A stretch of 64,000 nucleotides of DNA from Legionella anisa (GCF_001467525.1 NZ_LNXS01000006.1:1-64000); one strand, 5' to 3'. Positions 37,401 to 45,989 are shown, numbered from the stretch's first letter. Made by a program: numbers and translations. The notes: generated by a model from the letters alone, not told the origin.

Positions 37401-40149
37401 TACTCCTCATGAAACGCTGCAAATCATGAATCATAGTGCAGGACATGATAAGCCAGGTAGGCACATTGTAATTTATGAAGAGTATGGAGCATTCTTGTCG
37501 CAATCTTGTTTTTATCAGTCCGAAGAAGGCCGCGAGAACATGTTTGCTAAATTAGCACAGCTAAAAAGGCAACGAAATGAGGACATTGCAGTTGAGCGTC
37601 ATTACATTCAAACGATCTCTAGTGTACAACACGTTGTTTTACAGCAATTCCAGGAATGGAAAGAATTTTTGCATCTTGTTTATCCAAAATCTGAATGGAG
37701 AACATTGGATGCTGAGTTATTAGCCCAAAGAGATGATTTAATTCTTGCTTTGAGCGAACAGTGGGGTGAATGTCTTAAACATTCTAATCCGCAAAAAAAA
37801 TATTCCAATCCTTATGTACGTCGTAATGCAAACAAAGAATTACAAACTGGAGCACTGAATGAAGCAGTAGTTGCGTATGAAGTTGCTGTAAATTCGATTT
37901 GGAATCAGCAACGTGCATTTCTTAAAGAAAAGGCTATGCCTTTCATTGTAGAAGACTCAGTCAATGCGCTGCGTTATCATTATCTGGATGGAGTGTCATT
38001 AAGTGAGCAATTGCAGCTTCATCGATTGGCAGAACATGAAAGCAAAAAAGAACTGTTTGCTCAGATGAAAAAGACGCGTCGTTATGTTGCATCTGGATTG
38101 GACGTAAGCGGAGCGATGCTGCGGTTTGCTGATGGTGATGTAGAGGCCTATCGCGCAGCTTTTGTTAAAAGCCAAGTAAAATTATTTGCTGCAGACATTA
38201 GTCGAATTATAAAAAATAATTCTTATTTAAATAAAACCACGCGACCATTATTGGTTAAGCAAGTTGAGCGTGCAACGAATTTAGATATTCTTGTTGACCT
38301 TTTACTTGATTATGCGAATTATCTTCCTGAAGATCGATTTGCTGAAAAATACGCCATGCAACCCATCATTCAAGAATTGTTAAGGGTATATCAACAAGCC
38401 GACCTTGAAGAAACAAGTGAGTTGCTGGAATTAAAAACAATCTATTTGGATCAAGTGGCGGCAGAAATTGTTGACGATTTGGAAAGTACTTTATCTTGGG
38501 CAATGAAAGAACATCGTGGCTTGGGATATTTCCTTGAGCGTTCTGCAGTTATTGCTGCTGCAGATGCCATATTGAATGCCACTCACATTTTAAAAGGCAC
38601 TAAAACGCTACAGGATAGGCAAATTGCAATTAAGAATTTGTATAAAGTATTGACAAAACATGAAGCGCAGTTGGAAGGTTTATGGATATTCTCTTTTGGC
38701 CTCCATAAGAACACACATACTTTAATTAAAGAAACTTTGGATACTCTTGATGGATTAGCGACGATGAGTTCAAATGAAAATGAACTGGATGCTGATTTCA
38801 TACATGATTGTAAAGAGGAGTCTCTTTATGAAGTGATGAAAGGAAAACTGGATTCTGCGATTCACGTTATTGAGGAGGAAGAGCCTCGGTTACAAAAAAA
38901 TAATGAATGGAATGTGATTAAAAAAGCATTAAGTGTAATGCAAGCTGAAAACAACACGATCTATGGTTTTTATGAAATGCATTACTTTCTTGCGAATAAA
39001 GTAGAAGAGTTAGCGAGGAAAGGCTCTAAGGTGCAAGAGTTTGCAATTCGTCTGCGAGGAGAAGTTCGTAATATTTGTGAACGGTTTAGCGAGGATCATA
39101 AAGAATTACTGAATACGAGCAAGTTTTTGACACACAAGGCGGATAATCTTAAAGAAAAACTTAATGGATTAAATGGATTTGACGTAAAAGAGGTTAAGCT
39201 CAAAGAAGGACATAATGGCTTTAGTGATTATTTTGATTTAGTGATCAAAGGTGTTGGTTCACATCCTTTATTCCATAATTTTACCCAATATAATTCCCGC
39301 GCTCACGAGCTAACTGAGGAGCGAAAAGATTTAGAATTAAAACTAATCAAAGCGAATGAACAATTGTCAATTTTGGACCGATTGATAAAAGAGCAAGTAC
39401 CACTGCTTCAACTTGAAGCAAAAATTAAACCAGATGCAGAGCAGTTCCCGAGACAATTTCAGGATCAGGTCAATGAAATCCTGGTTTTAAAAGAATGGTT
39501 AGCAGGTCAAATGCCTAAAGACTTAAGTTCTTTTTCTGAAAAAGTTCGCAATAGTTTTCTCGATAGAGAGTTAATCAAAACATTTAAGTTTCCTGATTTG
39601 CAAGCAGCAGAAATCGAAAAAATTCAGGATATCATTTTAATGATCGAATTTAGAGACCTGCATCAACGGGTAGTTGAAGGAATGAAACCAAAAACTACTT
39701 GGGGTAGTATTACTTCTTATGTAGCAAGCTATGTCTTTACTCCAGAAGATATGGAAGATTGGCGTTTGGATTTTCATGAATTGCTTCGAAGACCGGAAAG
39801 AAACTTGACCGATGCATTCGGCCCGGATATTAAAAACAAACAGAGTGTATTGGCCGCTCAGCTTGGTAAATTACATCAACAAACAGCAGAACAAGTCGAG
39901 TCGCTGAAACAACAAGTTGCATTTCTCAATGATAAAATTGCTGACGAAGAGAAAAAAGGTGGACTTTATGTGATGCGAATTAATAACGCATCTGAGCTTT
40001 TGGAGTTTGAGCAGCTACTATCGACCATGCAGCAAAAAGCGAAACCTGTTCCCCAAGTAGATGCGAAGCCTAAGACATCGTCCGAAATCACACATCCACA
40101 AGTTGATCTATCGGATCATGAAAACAGAACAGTGGAATTGGTTATGTAA
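31498..40149 (+). CDS. Giant protein with a degenerate SecA-like motor core, probable effector
   Basis: The 2883-residue protein has no signal peptide or membrane segments. The first 1450 residues are mostly helical and unlike families I know. Residues about 1500-2010 resemble SecA in order: LREQYSRATGKFVDSTQLIAIL, a Walker A site reading EIDNEEDNS (about 1535) where SecA has TGEGKT, DVCAPSRDLMAQ for SecA's nucleotide-domain strand, WINSAIAAQRFVEGEDFVI (about 1735) for the peptide-binding region, TVVTATLGRKSSFDT (about 1940) for motif V, and MNHSAGHDKPGR (about 1975) for motif VI. The ATPase residues are lost, suggesting a scaffold. Residues about 2400-2880 are coiled-coil and acidic. GGGGGA precedes the ATG by 9 bases. 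Host-directed function is inferred. Confidence 0.65.
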   Translation: MRIAVGKDNFNNIKDFITYLEATFEQDKLVTEEVTLSLECDGLIQEEFDELVEFLLKPERPRLYKFNFPPQQEQYQSPFDNVYLMGKRQKFSLEFQQQVELPGLPISFQPPINKIRKTKKNWIEGTKGPSISLQLQYQIQSQQGPHQSERLQKATQRKRKEELVVGAVVEAEKIPSEDLGELVDRASLGSKKWLSFLKKQLNPNQLATSEKLLLSIWDRLVGEGANQVKALDRKITHVQAAAMEKIIRNFPEFSYGVLFENLPAGFYLKQTQDGKNVLCFSEAPEHQHLEQINPLTLIPEFSPVNARNIVGSYHQFRFLKKNSENVGRYKAEFNYLMSRKCTPERRQEAFVFFLSALTENDAPKLQRIKRLLQTIPLSDLNYRSLAQVLIHAGADGVLLLLQQLKTLHDKNLFKDFNEMFLDKPENYLALTSAQGFANLKKLSELNSEQRTWWNSLVAQHKASGSRTEFNELFAAYDYFLRQLENKNLKLPLSCPLKNIRHLKPALDRLLFIINNSSDPEEQLTCLDGLDFEAYGAYYASRYNRYKLLSRHMNLRPNVHEEALDYTVPAMPNEMRAWLARLDDSYGEIISRFYRFIGEQEWAFTLDVYQKIEQEISSNQKLNKQNKVLFLSIVALITSGQRACTKTEDPYTQVKNLLSQFITITEDFDEHLNSQLSTVLLAFLGSLEQCRWESMPTADELNKLIDVLLPMQKAKAPELARHDFLDMSSLTLKFIGEYNNVASIVIDNYQRRFAIEQTKTVPIQKFALPILLKHLVTPSKLNQFLPDLFHDQPESLSQFMVLFSLFNDEIPEGTGHDKDDSEFETKIKNLAQAVHDMQPERRGQLLSILAEINIEASYRLPSLEQLIKTVDSVAKAEAKLGVLPSVENQKAGILEIIRAELPDLKIGKDTVNETEINLFSVLRQSYEEWQLESKLANLPEKLKGYLEPWMDAHQVVLYYLKKQPINPRIVFEFLAEEEQEVKNLLGSRWFAWTLSGFPQEKIQMTQALGAEFFTKKSYLPVLKSKIKASCQSSLIAALKPLQTNQDFDNFLLKQIKGLNTSQPIDESLQEYGQQLDVVNGLINSLTRIKNQNNIEFHRCISLLTDGMKSIAPEKSFLTAIQMTNLLDALSREKPCFVASPLAILCKILNETPKYTVEQLRDALNEVTYLTKYREDLGEEVYENLLRCSFTHNLTQKSLFPLKELMGFKSLTDVDEKHSEALFNALIHVIKKADPDVDEQILQKVIDKITSITQAKTSVKSLVPLLTLLIKTCTKGSKAELTRFYNIVNKLEATEDPDLNNWAKILLVLGEHVTDKNIHQLLDVLTGLELNQQYLQEITTLFDYPPYPEIGPFIKILNGYVQDLRAYVDAFDKDPKSGRSPQKNAFDIVLKDSEQVLDEQFEISQVRRVIANIKDTFAGTLSSQEQYDLAQQVTYINAIGRDKPLTLVVGDDPTTKHIKVYKNLTKVSRVELRELSDSLIAALRKPDLEAHEKLKAQLRLLAVLREQYSRATGKFVDSTQLIAILMSLKNQQSNMLMEIDNEEDNSIAAALFAVMQWVKADGGTIDVCAPSRDLMAQSYKDHAKDFFTSLGIASSSIEIGAPKGTYQVGGINYSTIGDLALYRSRAKAENENLTAYKAGHRVSSNLILYGSDFSELDERILFNLAIRAEGDEGSDNNPYAWIYFLVNEFIDQEQFKILHVTQGWSVDQDVDQLREFLYRHAPTGLHKAQLNVLSKDKLSVWINSAIAAQRFVEGEDFVIPPSETAQHFAIPINQKTHQSGLTFMEHQFLHARLHIAHPEWEFVIPPEMRFVDSVSTKEFIDDYKKQGRIISISRALARQDDLVEQCSKFDIDVACRIASDQQVAVKQTANKEAHLHVLNESIKQAKNGQPIVIFARDAHAVELLEGKLKAQFTEKNIAAFKDAGQSYENWIKNQSGQKNTITVVTATLGRKSSFDTKHSEGFLTIQTELDTPHETLQIMNHSAGHDKPGRHIVIYEEYGAFLSQSCFYQSEEGRENMFAKLAQLKRQRNEDIAVERHYIQTISSVQHVVLQQFQEWKEFLHLVYPKSEWRTLDAELLAQRDDLILALSEQWGECLKHSNPQKKYSNPYVRRNANKELQTGALNEAVVAYEVAVNSIWNQQRAFLKEKAMPFIVEDSVNALRYHYLDGVSLSEQLQLHRLAEHESKKELFAQMKKTRRYVASGLDVSGAMLRFADGDVEAYRAAFVKSQVKLFAADISRIIKNNSYLNKTTRPLLVKQVERATNLDILVDLLLDYANYLPEDRFAEKYAMQPIIQELLRVYQQADLEETSELLELKTIYLDQVAAEIVDDLESTLSWAMKEHRGLGYFLERSAVIAAADAILNATHILKGTKTLQDRQIAIKNLYKVLTKHEAQLEGLWIFSFGLHKNTHTLIKETLDTLDGLATMSSNENELDADFIHDCKEESLYEVMKGKLDSAIHVIEEEEPRLQKNNEWNVIKKALSVMQAENNTIYGFYEMHYFLANKVEELARKGSKVQEFAIRLRGEVRNICERFSEDHKELLNTSKFLTHKADNLKEKLNGLNGFDVKEVKLKEGHNGFSDYFDLVIKGVGSHPLFHNFTQYNSRAHELTEERKDLELKLIKANEQLSILDRLIKEQVPLLQLEAKIKPDAEQFPRQFQDQVNEILVLKEWLAGQMPKDLSSFSEKVRNSFLDRELIKTFKFPDLQAAEIEKIQDIILMIEFRDLHQRVVEGMKPKTTWGSITSYVASYVFTPEDMEDWRLDFHELLRRPERNLTDAFGPDIKNKQSVLAAQLGKLHQQTAEQVESLKQQVAFLNDKIADEEKKGGLYVMRINNASELLEFEQLLSTMQQKAKPVPQVDAKPKTSSEITHPQVDLSDHENRTVELVM

Positions 40150-40157
40150 CGAATTTT

Positions 40158-40179
40158 GTAGCGCTGGGTAAAGCGCTAC
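40158..40179. terminator. Hairpin after the giant gene
   Basis: Perfect 8-bp arms GTAGCGCT and AGCGCTAC enclose GGGTAA, starting 9 bases after the stop codon. No T-run follows, so it may be a rho-dependent end or a stabilising stem. Confidence 0.45.
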
Positions 40180-40293
40180 TTAGGTGCAGTGCATTTTAAA
40201 AAACTTAATAATTCGCGACATACAGGTAAGGAAAAAAGACCTTCAGTAACATTGAATTATGTGGCAATTAGTACATAAAAATTACACTTCCTG

Positions 40294-41943
40294 CTATATA
40301 GTATTTGACCTAACTCTTTGCAAATGATTTACGTTATCTTCATGAAGATTATCTTCCTTCAAATTTTGAAGTTCTTTTTTGATTTGTACTTGTTCTTCAT
40401 CAAAGGTTTTATATTTTTCAATGTGAAGGTCCCACTTTTCGATTAAGTAATTTACAAATTTTTTAAAAGGATTCGAATGTTTTCTTATTGCTGCTTCGAA
40501 ATTAGGATTACTTACTGATGTTTTTAACTGCGAAACTAAATCATTAAATAGCTTTTTTGTGCCCTCGACACTAGCTCCATTGTTAATTCCTATTTTGCAT
40601 TCTTGAATCATTTGTTGCATTTTTGAAACCGTTGCTTTCTCTTTCATTGAATCAGGCAATTCTTTGCTTAAATCAAGAAAAAATTTTTCAATCTTGATTA
40701 ACTGCTTTACTCTCTCTCTTTGATATTTACGTTCAATTGTTACTTCCTTTTCTTTTCTGCTATGAGATTGGGATTGTTCGAGCGAATCGTTTTGCAAAGA
40801 TTTTGCATGAGCAAGTCCTGCTTCTACTACGAGAGAACTATCGATTGACGACTCTGGCAATTCAAAGTCGAATAGTCCATTACAATGCTCATAGAATTCT
40901 TCTGCCAAGGCAGCATGCATATCCGCGCTAGGATGGAGACCATCCCAAAACATATAGCCACTAGCTGGGGATATGTGCGCTTTTTGACAATTTATGTCAT
41001 TTTTATTTTCTTTAAAAGTATCCGACTTAAGGTATTGTTGAGCACGTTTAGCTTTATTAAAACCATAATGTTCAGGATTATCAGATATTTTCTTAAAAGC
41101 ACCAGCAGCATCAAAAATACTAATACAAGCCTCAGGGTGTAACTTTTTCAGCTCATCACATTTTTCTTGTAATTGCGTATTAAAGTAAGTCACGAGCTTC
41201 CGGATCGTTTCTTGCTCTTTAGCGCTTTTTTCTTGAAACCTTGGCGTCTGTGAGATATCTGGCAAATTCACCAGAACAAAATTTGTATATCCATTTCCTA
41301 TTAACTCCTTAAGATTATGGATTCGTGCATTAACTGCATTATCTACTATTTTTTTAGTTGGTTTTTTATTTACCGTAACTAAATCATTAGCACCAGTCCA
41401 TTCTACAATCAGTACTTTCTTCTTTTCACTTTCCGAAACATTATTCTTCTCATCTTTTAAGAACTTCGTTCGTTCTTTTTCCAGTGAAGAAACTATCTGT
41501 CTGGCGCCAAGTTTCGATATGTTTGGAGTGAATGTTGATGAATAATCGAATGCTGTTGCTCCGCCTTCAGCAAAGTTTATAAAAACTTCCTGGCCATTAT
41601 ATAGGATTTTGTCACCATTTTTACTGTGTTTAATAGCCTTTCGATGAAAATCAAAATATTTTTTCTTGGAAATAAGTGCATGACCACAGTCAGTATTATT
41701 ACCCGCTATTGGAAGTCCTTCTTCCTCTTGTATCTTTTTTATTGAAGTCCTTGCCATAATCACATGAGCAAAGTGCCAAGGCCATGCAACACCGTTAGTA
41801 AATGCTCCGAGAGGAGATTTATTTAGGGCAGGTACTATATTATGCCCACGTAGACCGGGGAAAAATTTTCTCCTGTACATCTTTCCTGTATCTGACACAC
41901 TGTCTCCTAGGAAAATTATTTTTTCTATTTTTGATTTAGGCAT
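40294..41943 (-). CDS. GDSL/SGNH hydrolase with coiled-coil tail, probable effector lipase
   Basis: The protein of about 549 residues starts with an SGNH hydrolase domain (about residues 1-340). Block I is IIFLGDSVSDTGKMY with nucleophile Ser15. Block III is EWTGANDLVTV, and block V is FWDGLHPSADMHAALAEEF with the catalytic Asp and His. FTNGVAWPWHFA and GGATAFDYS are typical of the plaA/thermolabile-hemolysin branch. The remaining 200 residues are charged, helical and end with a short acidic segment. Unlike PlaA it has no signal peptide, which suits type IV rather than type II export; that is inference. The ATG at 41943 has AAGGA 8 bases upstream; the ATG at 41949 is too close to it, and a TTG at 42033 is unlikely. 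Confidence 0.75.
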   Translation of the reverse strand: MPKSKIEKIIFLGDSVSDTGKMYRRKFFPGLRGHNIVPALNKSPLGAFTNGVAWPWHFAHVIMARTSIKKIQEEEGLPIAGNNTDCGHALISKKKYFDFHRKAIKHSKNGDKILYNGQEVFINFAEGGATAFDYSSTFTPNISKLGARQIVSSLEKERTKFLKDEKNNVSESEKKKVLIVEWTGANDLVTVNKKPTKKIVDNAVNARIHNLKELIGNGYTNFVLVNLPDISQTPRFQEKSAKEQETIRKLVTYFNTQLQEKCDELKKLHPEACISIFDAAGAFKKISDNPEHYGFNKAKRAQQYLKSDTFKENKNDINCQKAHISPASGYMFWDGLHPSADMHAALAEEFYEHCNGLFDFELPESSIDSSLVVEAGLAHAKSLQNDSLEQSQSHSRKEKEVTIERKYQRERVKQLIKIEKFFLDLSKELPDSMKEKATVSKMQQMIQECKIGINNGASVEGTKKLFNDLVSQLKTSVSNPNFEAAIRKHSNPFKKFVNYLIEKWDLHIEKYKTFDEEQVQIKKELQNLKEDNLHEDNVNHLQRVRSNTI

Positions 41944-42342
41944 AGTCATCTTCCTTCTGTAAATACTACTCTTAAGCAATATAGCGCACACATCGTTGCT
42001 CGTTTCATGGTCGAAAAATTTTTCATTTGCCAATTTTTTTATCAGCTATCCAGTGATGTGTCGGCCAATTTAGTCTGTGTTGATTTTTATTCTGAATCTT
42101 GGCTTTGTTTCCTATCTCACTAAAGGAACAGTTTTTGGTTAGTGATAGCTATACTGTAAATTCAGGTGTAATTGTTAAATCGGACCTCTTATCAATTTTT
42201 TTACTTCTAATAGTTTTGCTTTATATTTTTCTACACTCCCCTGTATTTCTTCCAAATGTGATGAAGCTTTTTCAGGATTACCACAATGTGAGATATTGGT
42301 TTATTTTTCCCTGCCCCTTTGAGTTCCGCTGCGCTTCGTCAA
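41944..42342. other. Intergenic region upstream of the GDSL gene
   Basis: About 400 bases without a convincing gene. A plus-strand frame from 42099 encodes hydrophobic, low-complexity sequence and overlaps the following minus-strand frame, so I do not accept it. The region is AT-rich and should hold the GDSL gene promoter. Confidence 0.35.
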
Positions 42343-42705
42343 TTAAATCTTCAACAAGAGACGCTGAGTGTATCTTTGCGGAAAATCTTTGTCTTTCAAG
42401 CGCGCTATCAAAGCATCACAATTTTCTATTTTTTGAATTGCCTTTGTATCTGATACTAAAAATTGTTGTGTATCATCAATAAATCCTTTCTTTTTATGTC
42501 GGATTGCACAATTAGTAGGTTTTATTACACCGTCATGTAGCCGATATTCCGTATGTTGCTTTTCAGATGCTGTAAGAGGTTGACCTTTTTTATTAACAAT
42601 GCGTTTCGTTAGGATTGGTGGCAATGAGGCAAAAGCAGTTTTAAACTGTATATCCCGATAGAGAACGGCTATTTGAATGGGCAATTGAATATCTTGTATT
42701 AACAT
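42343..42705 (-). CDS. Hypothetical protein, 120 residues
   Basis: The reading frame encodes a soluble, basic protein with no signal peptide or membrane segment, starting MLIQDIQLPIQIAVLYRDIQ and containing LPPILTKRIVNKKGQPL and KDFPQRYTQRLLLKI. No family is recognised. In-frame ATGs at 42723 and 42738 could extend it by 6 to 11 residues, and no good ribosome site discriminates among them. Codon use is like the surrounding effector-like genes. It lies between the GDSL gene and the divergent helical gene; it may be a small accessory or effector protein. Confidence 0.5.
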   Translation of the reverse strand: MLIQDIQLPIQIAVLYRDIQFKTAFASLPPILTKRIVNKKGQPLTASEKQHTEYRLHDGVIKPTNCAIRHKKKGFIDDTQQFLVSDTKAIQKIENCDALIARLKDKDFPQRYTQRLLLKI

Positions 42706-42838
42706 AATAGTATTAAGATGCATAAAATATATGTTCAATTATAGACCATAAACTGCTATTCTCTACCAGTCGCCTTATTTTTTGTTTAAATATTGAACTA
42801 TAATCAGATCTAGGTGATGTTGAAAATTTGGAACTGCA

Positions 42839-43516
42839 ATGTTATCTCCAGAGGTAGTAAAGGTTATTGATAGTATTGGTGAAAAAATTGAAACCAATAA
42901 TTTTGAATCATTAACTTTCGAAGATATTAAAAATGCATGTTTTATGGTGATGGGACAGATAGAACATTTGAAAGCCAACAACCAACTCCCTACTGCAGAT
43001 AATTCCAAAGAGAAAGAACTGATCGCATATAAACGTACGGTGATGCACTTAGTAGAATGGCAAGCACGATTTATAGAAATGAAGAAAAGCAACGTGTTAG
43101 GAAATTACATTGCAGATTTAAATTTCTTACGTGAAATAGTCCATTCAATACCTGATGTATTAGGTGCGGCTTATAAAGAAGAAATGGAAAAAATTAACTT
43201 TTACATTTCCAATATGCTCGACAATATAAATAAGCTAAAAAATAAATTGCTCGAAGCAAATTGTTTTGATGTTGCTCTAACGGCACATACACAATGTGCT
43301 TATGAAATTACGTTTTTATACTCTAAGCTTCTCGAAATACACTATACAGCTAAAATGCGTAATTCAGTGGTCATTAAAGGATATTTTGAAGCACTTCAGG
43401 AAACTTTTGATTTTTATTTGCAAGAAATTACCTATTTTCGTGATCTTGAAATTACCAATGCTAAATGTTTGAGCTACTGCGTGATGAATTATCTTCCCAA
43501 AAACGTACGGCACTAA
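42839..43516 (+). CDS. Helical hypothetical protein
   Basis: The 225-residue protein is predicted to be almost entirely alpha-helical, without signal peptide or membrane segments (for example MEKINFYISNMLDNINKLKNKLLEAN). The central part is rich in Tyr, Phe and Leu at helical spacing, suggesting a helix bundle. No catalytic motif or known family is seen. It is followed by a 287-base gap containing palindromic sequence, then by the repeat-bearing coiled-coil gene in the same direction. Its position inside the accessory block makes an effector role possible but unsupported. Confidence 0.55.
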   Translation: MLSPEVVKVIDSIGEKIETNNFESLTFEDIKNACFMVMGQIEHLKANNQLPTADNSKEKELIAYKRTVMHLVEWQARFIEMKKSNVLGNYIADLNFLREIVHSIPDVLGAAYKEEMEKINFYISNMLDNINKLKNKLLEANCFDVALTAHTQCAYEITFLYSKLLEIHYTAKMRNSVVIKGYFEALQETFDFYLQEITYFRDLEITNAKCLSYCVMNYLPKNVRH

Positions 43517-43803
43517 CCTGGATTTCTTCGCAACCTCTACTGCAGTGGAGAATTGCTTCGTCAATGCGGTGCTCGAATCCACATGTACTTCGTGAACACT
43601 CCAGTTCTCTATTCTACATCTCCGCGCATTTCGCTTTCTGTAGCGAGTTTTCGCAGAAGACTTCTGAGCGGACTGCTCTTAAGTTTCATTCCCCCAGCCT
43701 CATGATTTTTCGTCAAATAATTTACATTCAAATCATAATAAGTGCAGTAAATATAAAAAATACTATACTTTGATAAAATATAATCATGAAAATCGGATAG
43801 TGG
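43517..43803. repeat. Gap with palindromic remnant
   Basis: Positions 43540-43640 include GCGGTGCTCGAATCCACATG, then TACTTCGTGAACACTCC, resembling in reduced form the centre of the MITE-like elements at 27033 and 60319 (TGCTCACATACTTCGTGTATG). It is probably a degraded relative. No gene is supported. Confidence 0.35.
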
Positions 43804-45960
43804 ATGATGGGATTCCTTCATATATCACCAGATGAACATTTAAAACGGGTAATGGGTAATCCAAGTGATTTAATCCTAAAGCAACGTGAGTTATCGGAGG
43901 CAACTTATCCGCTTTTGGTTTCTTATTTAGTGTGGCTCAGAAGACTTAATGCGATTCAAAATAAAAATGATGTAATTCGTCAAAATGAACAACTTTTTGA
44001 TGAGTTTGTCTACTTGTGCGAACATAATTTACTTTTTTTTCTGACTGTTAGTGGTCGTTTTGATATCATTCGCGAGCTTTTCAAAGATAAAGATTTATTG
44101 GCAAAAGAAGTTGCATTGCTTGAAGAAATCGAAAAAGAACATGCTCAGGCCACAGCAGCTAATCTCCAGAATTTTGTGTTTATCCCCAGAAAAAAAGAAT
44201 CATCAACACTCCTATCTGAAGTACCTAAACCATTACCTCTTCCTACATCTGAATGGGAAAAGTCACTTTATGGCATAACTAATATGAGTTTGTATCAATA
44301 TTATGAAGAGGAAATGAAACGAATTACTTATATCCATCATATAAAACAAATTAAACTCGTGGACACCTCTTATGAGGAACATATTTCCTTGATGCAAAAG
44401 GCGGTAAACTTAATTTCCCAAGATGAAAATATTTCTGGAGAAACAAAACAAAAGGCGATAACACTTTATAACAAATTAATTGCAATAAAAAATGAGCTGG
44501 AAGCGGAGTATCCTGATGTGTCTCTAGTGGATGCCGCCTCATCAGAGATAGAGGCCATTGAGAAACAGTACCAAGTGAAACAAGAAAAACTTAAAGAAGC
44601 TCAAGAGGCTCTCCAGTCCTTTTTTGAAGAGGTTCGTCACGAAGCGCCACAATTGCAAACGATTTATGAAGAACATCAAGAAATTGTCAGAAACTTTGAA
44701 AAAGAAAGCCAAGCAATTCAAATTGAGTGGAAGAAAGAGATGGAGATGCTATCAACTCATTATGAAAATGCACGTGTTGATGCTTTAAAAGATATAGACA
44801 GTAGTTTGAGTTTAATCATAGATGAATTAAAAAAATGTCCCGTGGACGAATTGAATGAAGAACAAATCAACACATTGGATGCTACGTTGATTCAATTACA
44901 AGAGTATAAAGAGAAACTAAAAACAGTTGAGGGTTATGAGTCTACCCAAGTTTTATTAAGTGCATGCAATAAAGATTTAGATACAATAGTGAGTATTATT
45001 AGACCTGCATTATCAGAGGAGGCAAAAAAACGTTTTGACCTCAATGTAAACTTAATGAAAGATATGTTTGCTGCACCACAAGATAGCGCCAAGCACTTGA
45101 TTTCGACTCCAGATAATTCATTACAAGAAACGATTGATAGGGGGGCTGAATCTTTTAAACCCAACGTCACTGTTCCTTTGCCTGTAGAGCAAGTCGTTGA
45201 CTTAAAATCAAGTACGTCTACTATTGAGCATGAGAAGATAGAGGAGTCTCAACCCGAAGGTAAAAAACTTAAAACGGTCCATTTACCTGAGGAGCAAGTC
45301 CAAGTCGTTGACGTAAAATCAAGTACTCCTACTATTGAGCATGAGAAGATAGAGGAGTCTCAACCCGAAGGTGAAAAACTTAAAACGGACCATTTACCTG
45401 AAGAGCTAGTCCAGGTCGTTGACGTAAAATCAAGTACGTCTACTATTGAGCTTGTGGCGATAGAACAGCATCAATCAGAAGTTTCTGAGGGTGAAAAAAC
45501 TGAAACGATCCAGTTACCAGAGCGAAACAGTGAAACAGAATCAAGTAAACCTATTGAGGTTACAAGTACGAAATGGCATGAATCCGAAGATCCTAAAAAA
45601 TCAGAACACGTTGAACGATATCGATTTTTTATGAATTCTATAAGGGACGGGACTGAACTTATTGAATTTGATCCGGAGAAACAGCGCAATTATGAATCCG
45701 CCCTAAAAGAGCTATCCAATGTTTTAAGCGACTTACATGCAGAAGTCGAGCCAGAAATTTCAGAAAAAATAAAAAAAATCGAAATTCTTATTAACGCTGC
45801 AAAATCAATGGGATTTGATAAAGCAAGCCCGTCACATATTCAGAAAATTTGTAATGCATGTGATTTAGGCATTGATTATGAACCCTTGAGTCTTGTAAAA
45901 GATAATCTTGCCTCAATGTTTCATTTCCCAAGTAGCCAGCAAAACAATGTGGGAATGTAG
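43804..45960 (+). CDS. Coiled-coil protein with 37-residue tandem repeats, probable effector
   Basis: The 718-residue protein has an N-terminal helical region (1-130), a long coiled coil (about 200-400, including EKQYQVKQEKLKEAQEAL), a repeat region, and a C-terminal helical domain (about 610-718). The repeats start at bases 45193, 45304 and 45415, exactly 111 bases apart; each unit reads VVDVKSSTSTIEHEKIEESQ and then PEGEKLKT-HLPEE. The third diverges after about 12 residues. Near-identical DNA in units one and two points to recent duplication. No signal peptide is present. Such architecture is usual in Legionella effectors, but no specific family is recognised. Confidence 0.65.
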   Translation: MMGFLHISPDEHLKRVMGNPSDLILKQRELSEATYPLLVSYLVWLRRLNAIQNKNDVIRQNEQLFDEFVYLCEHNLLFFLTVSGRFDIIRELFKDKDLLAKEVALLEEIEKEHAQATAANLQNFVFIPRKKESSTLLSEVPKPLPLPTSEWEKSLYGITNMSLYQYYEEEMKRITYIHHIKQIKLVDTSYEEHISLMQKAVNLISQDENISGETKQKAITLYNKLIAIKNELEAEYPDVSLVDAASSEIEAIEKQYQVKQEKLKEAQEALQSFFEEVRHEAPQLQTIYEEHQEIVRNFEKESQAIQIEWKKEMEMLSTHYENARVDALKDIDSSLSLIIDELKKCPVDELNEEQINTLDATLIQLQEYKEKLKTVEGYESTQVLLSACNKDLDTIVSIIRPALSEEAKKRFDLNVNLMKDMFAAPQDSAKHLISTPDNSLQETIDRGAESFKPNVTVPLPVEQVVDLKSSTSTIEHEKIEESQPEGKKLKTVHLPEEQVQVVDVKSSTPTIEHEKIEESQPEGEKLKTDHLPEELVQVVDVKSSTSTIELVAIEQHQSEVSEGEKTETIQLPERNSETESSKPIEVTSTKWHESEDPKKSEHVERYRFFMNSIRDGTELIEFDPEKQRNYESALKELSNVLSDLHAEVEPEISEKIKKIEILINAAKSMGFDKASPSHIQKICNACDLGIDYEPLSLVKDNLASMFHFPSSQQNNVGM

Positions 45961-45989
45961 TACATTTCGCCCAGTATTCGGAATATTAT

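Noticed and set aside
42099..42482. Plus-strand 127-codon frame with hydrophobic stretches
   Set aside because: It overlaps the better-supported minus-strand frame, has no ribosome site, and its composition is typical of chance frames in AT-rich DNA.
45193..45525. CRISPR-like array
   Set aside because: The 111-bp units lie in frame inside one protein gene with no constant repeat and variable spacer pattern, so this is a coding repeat.
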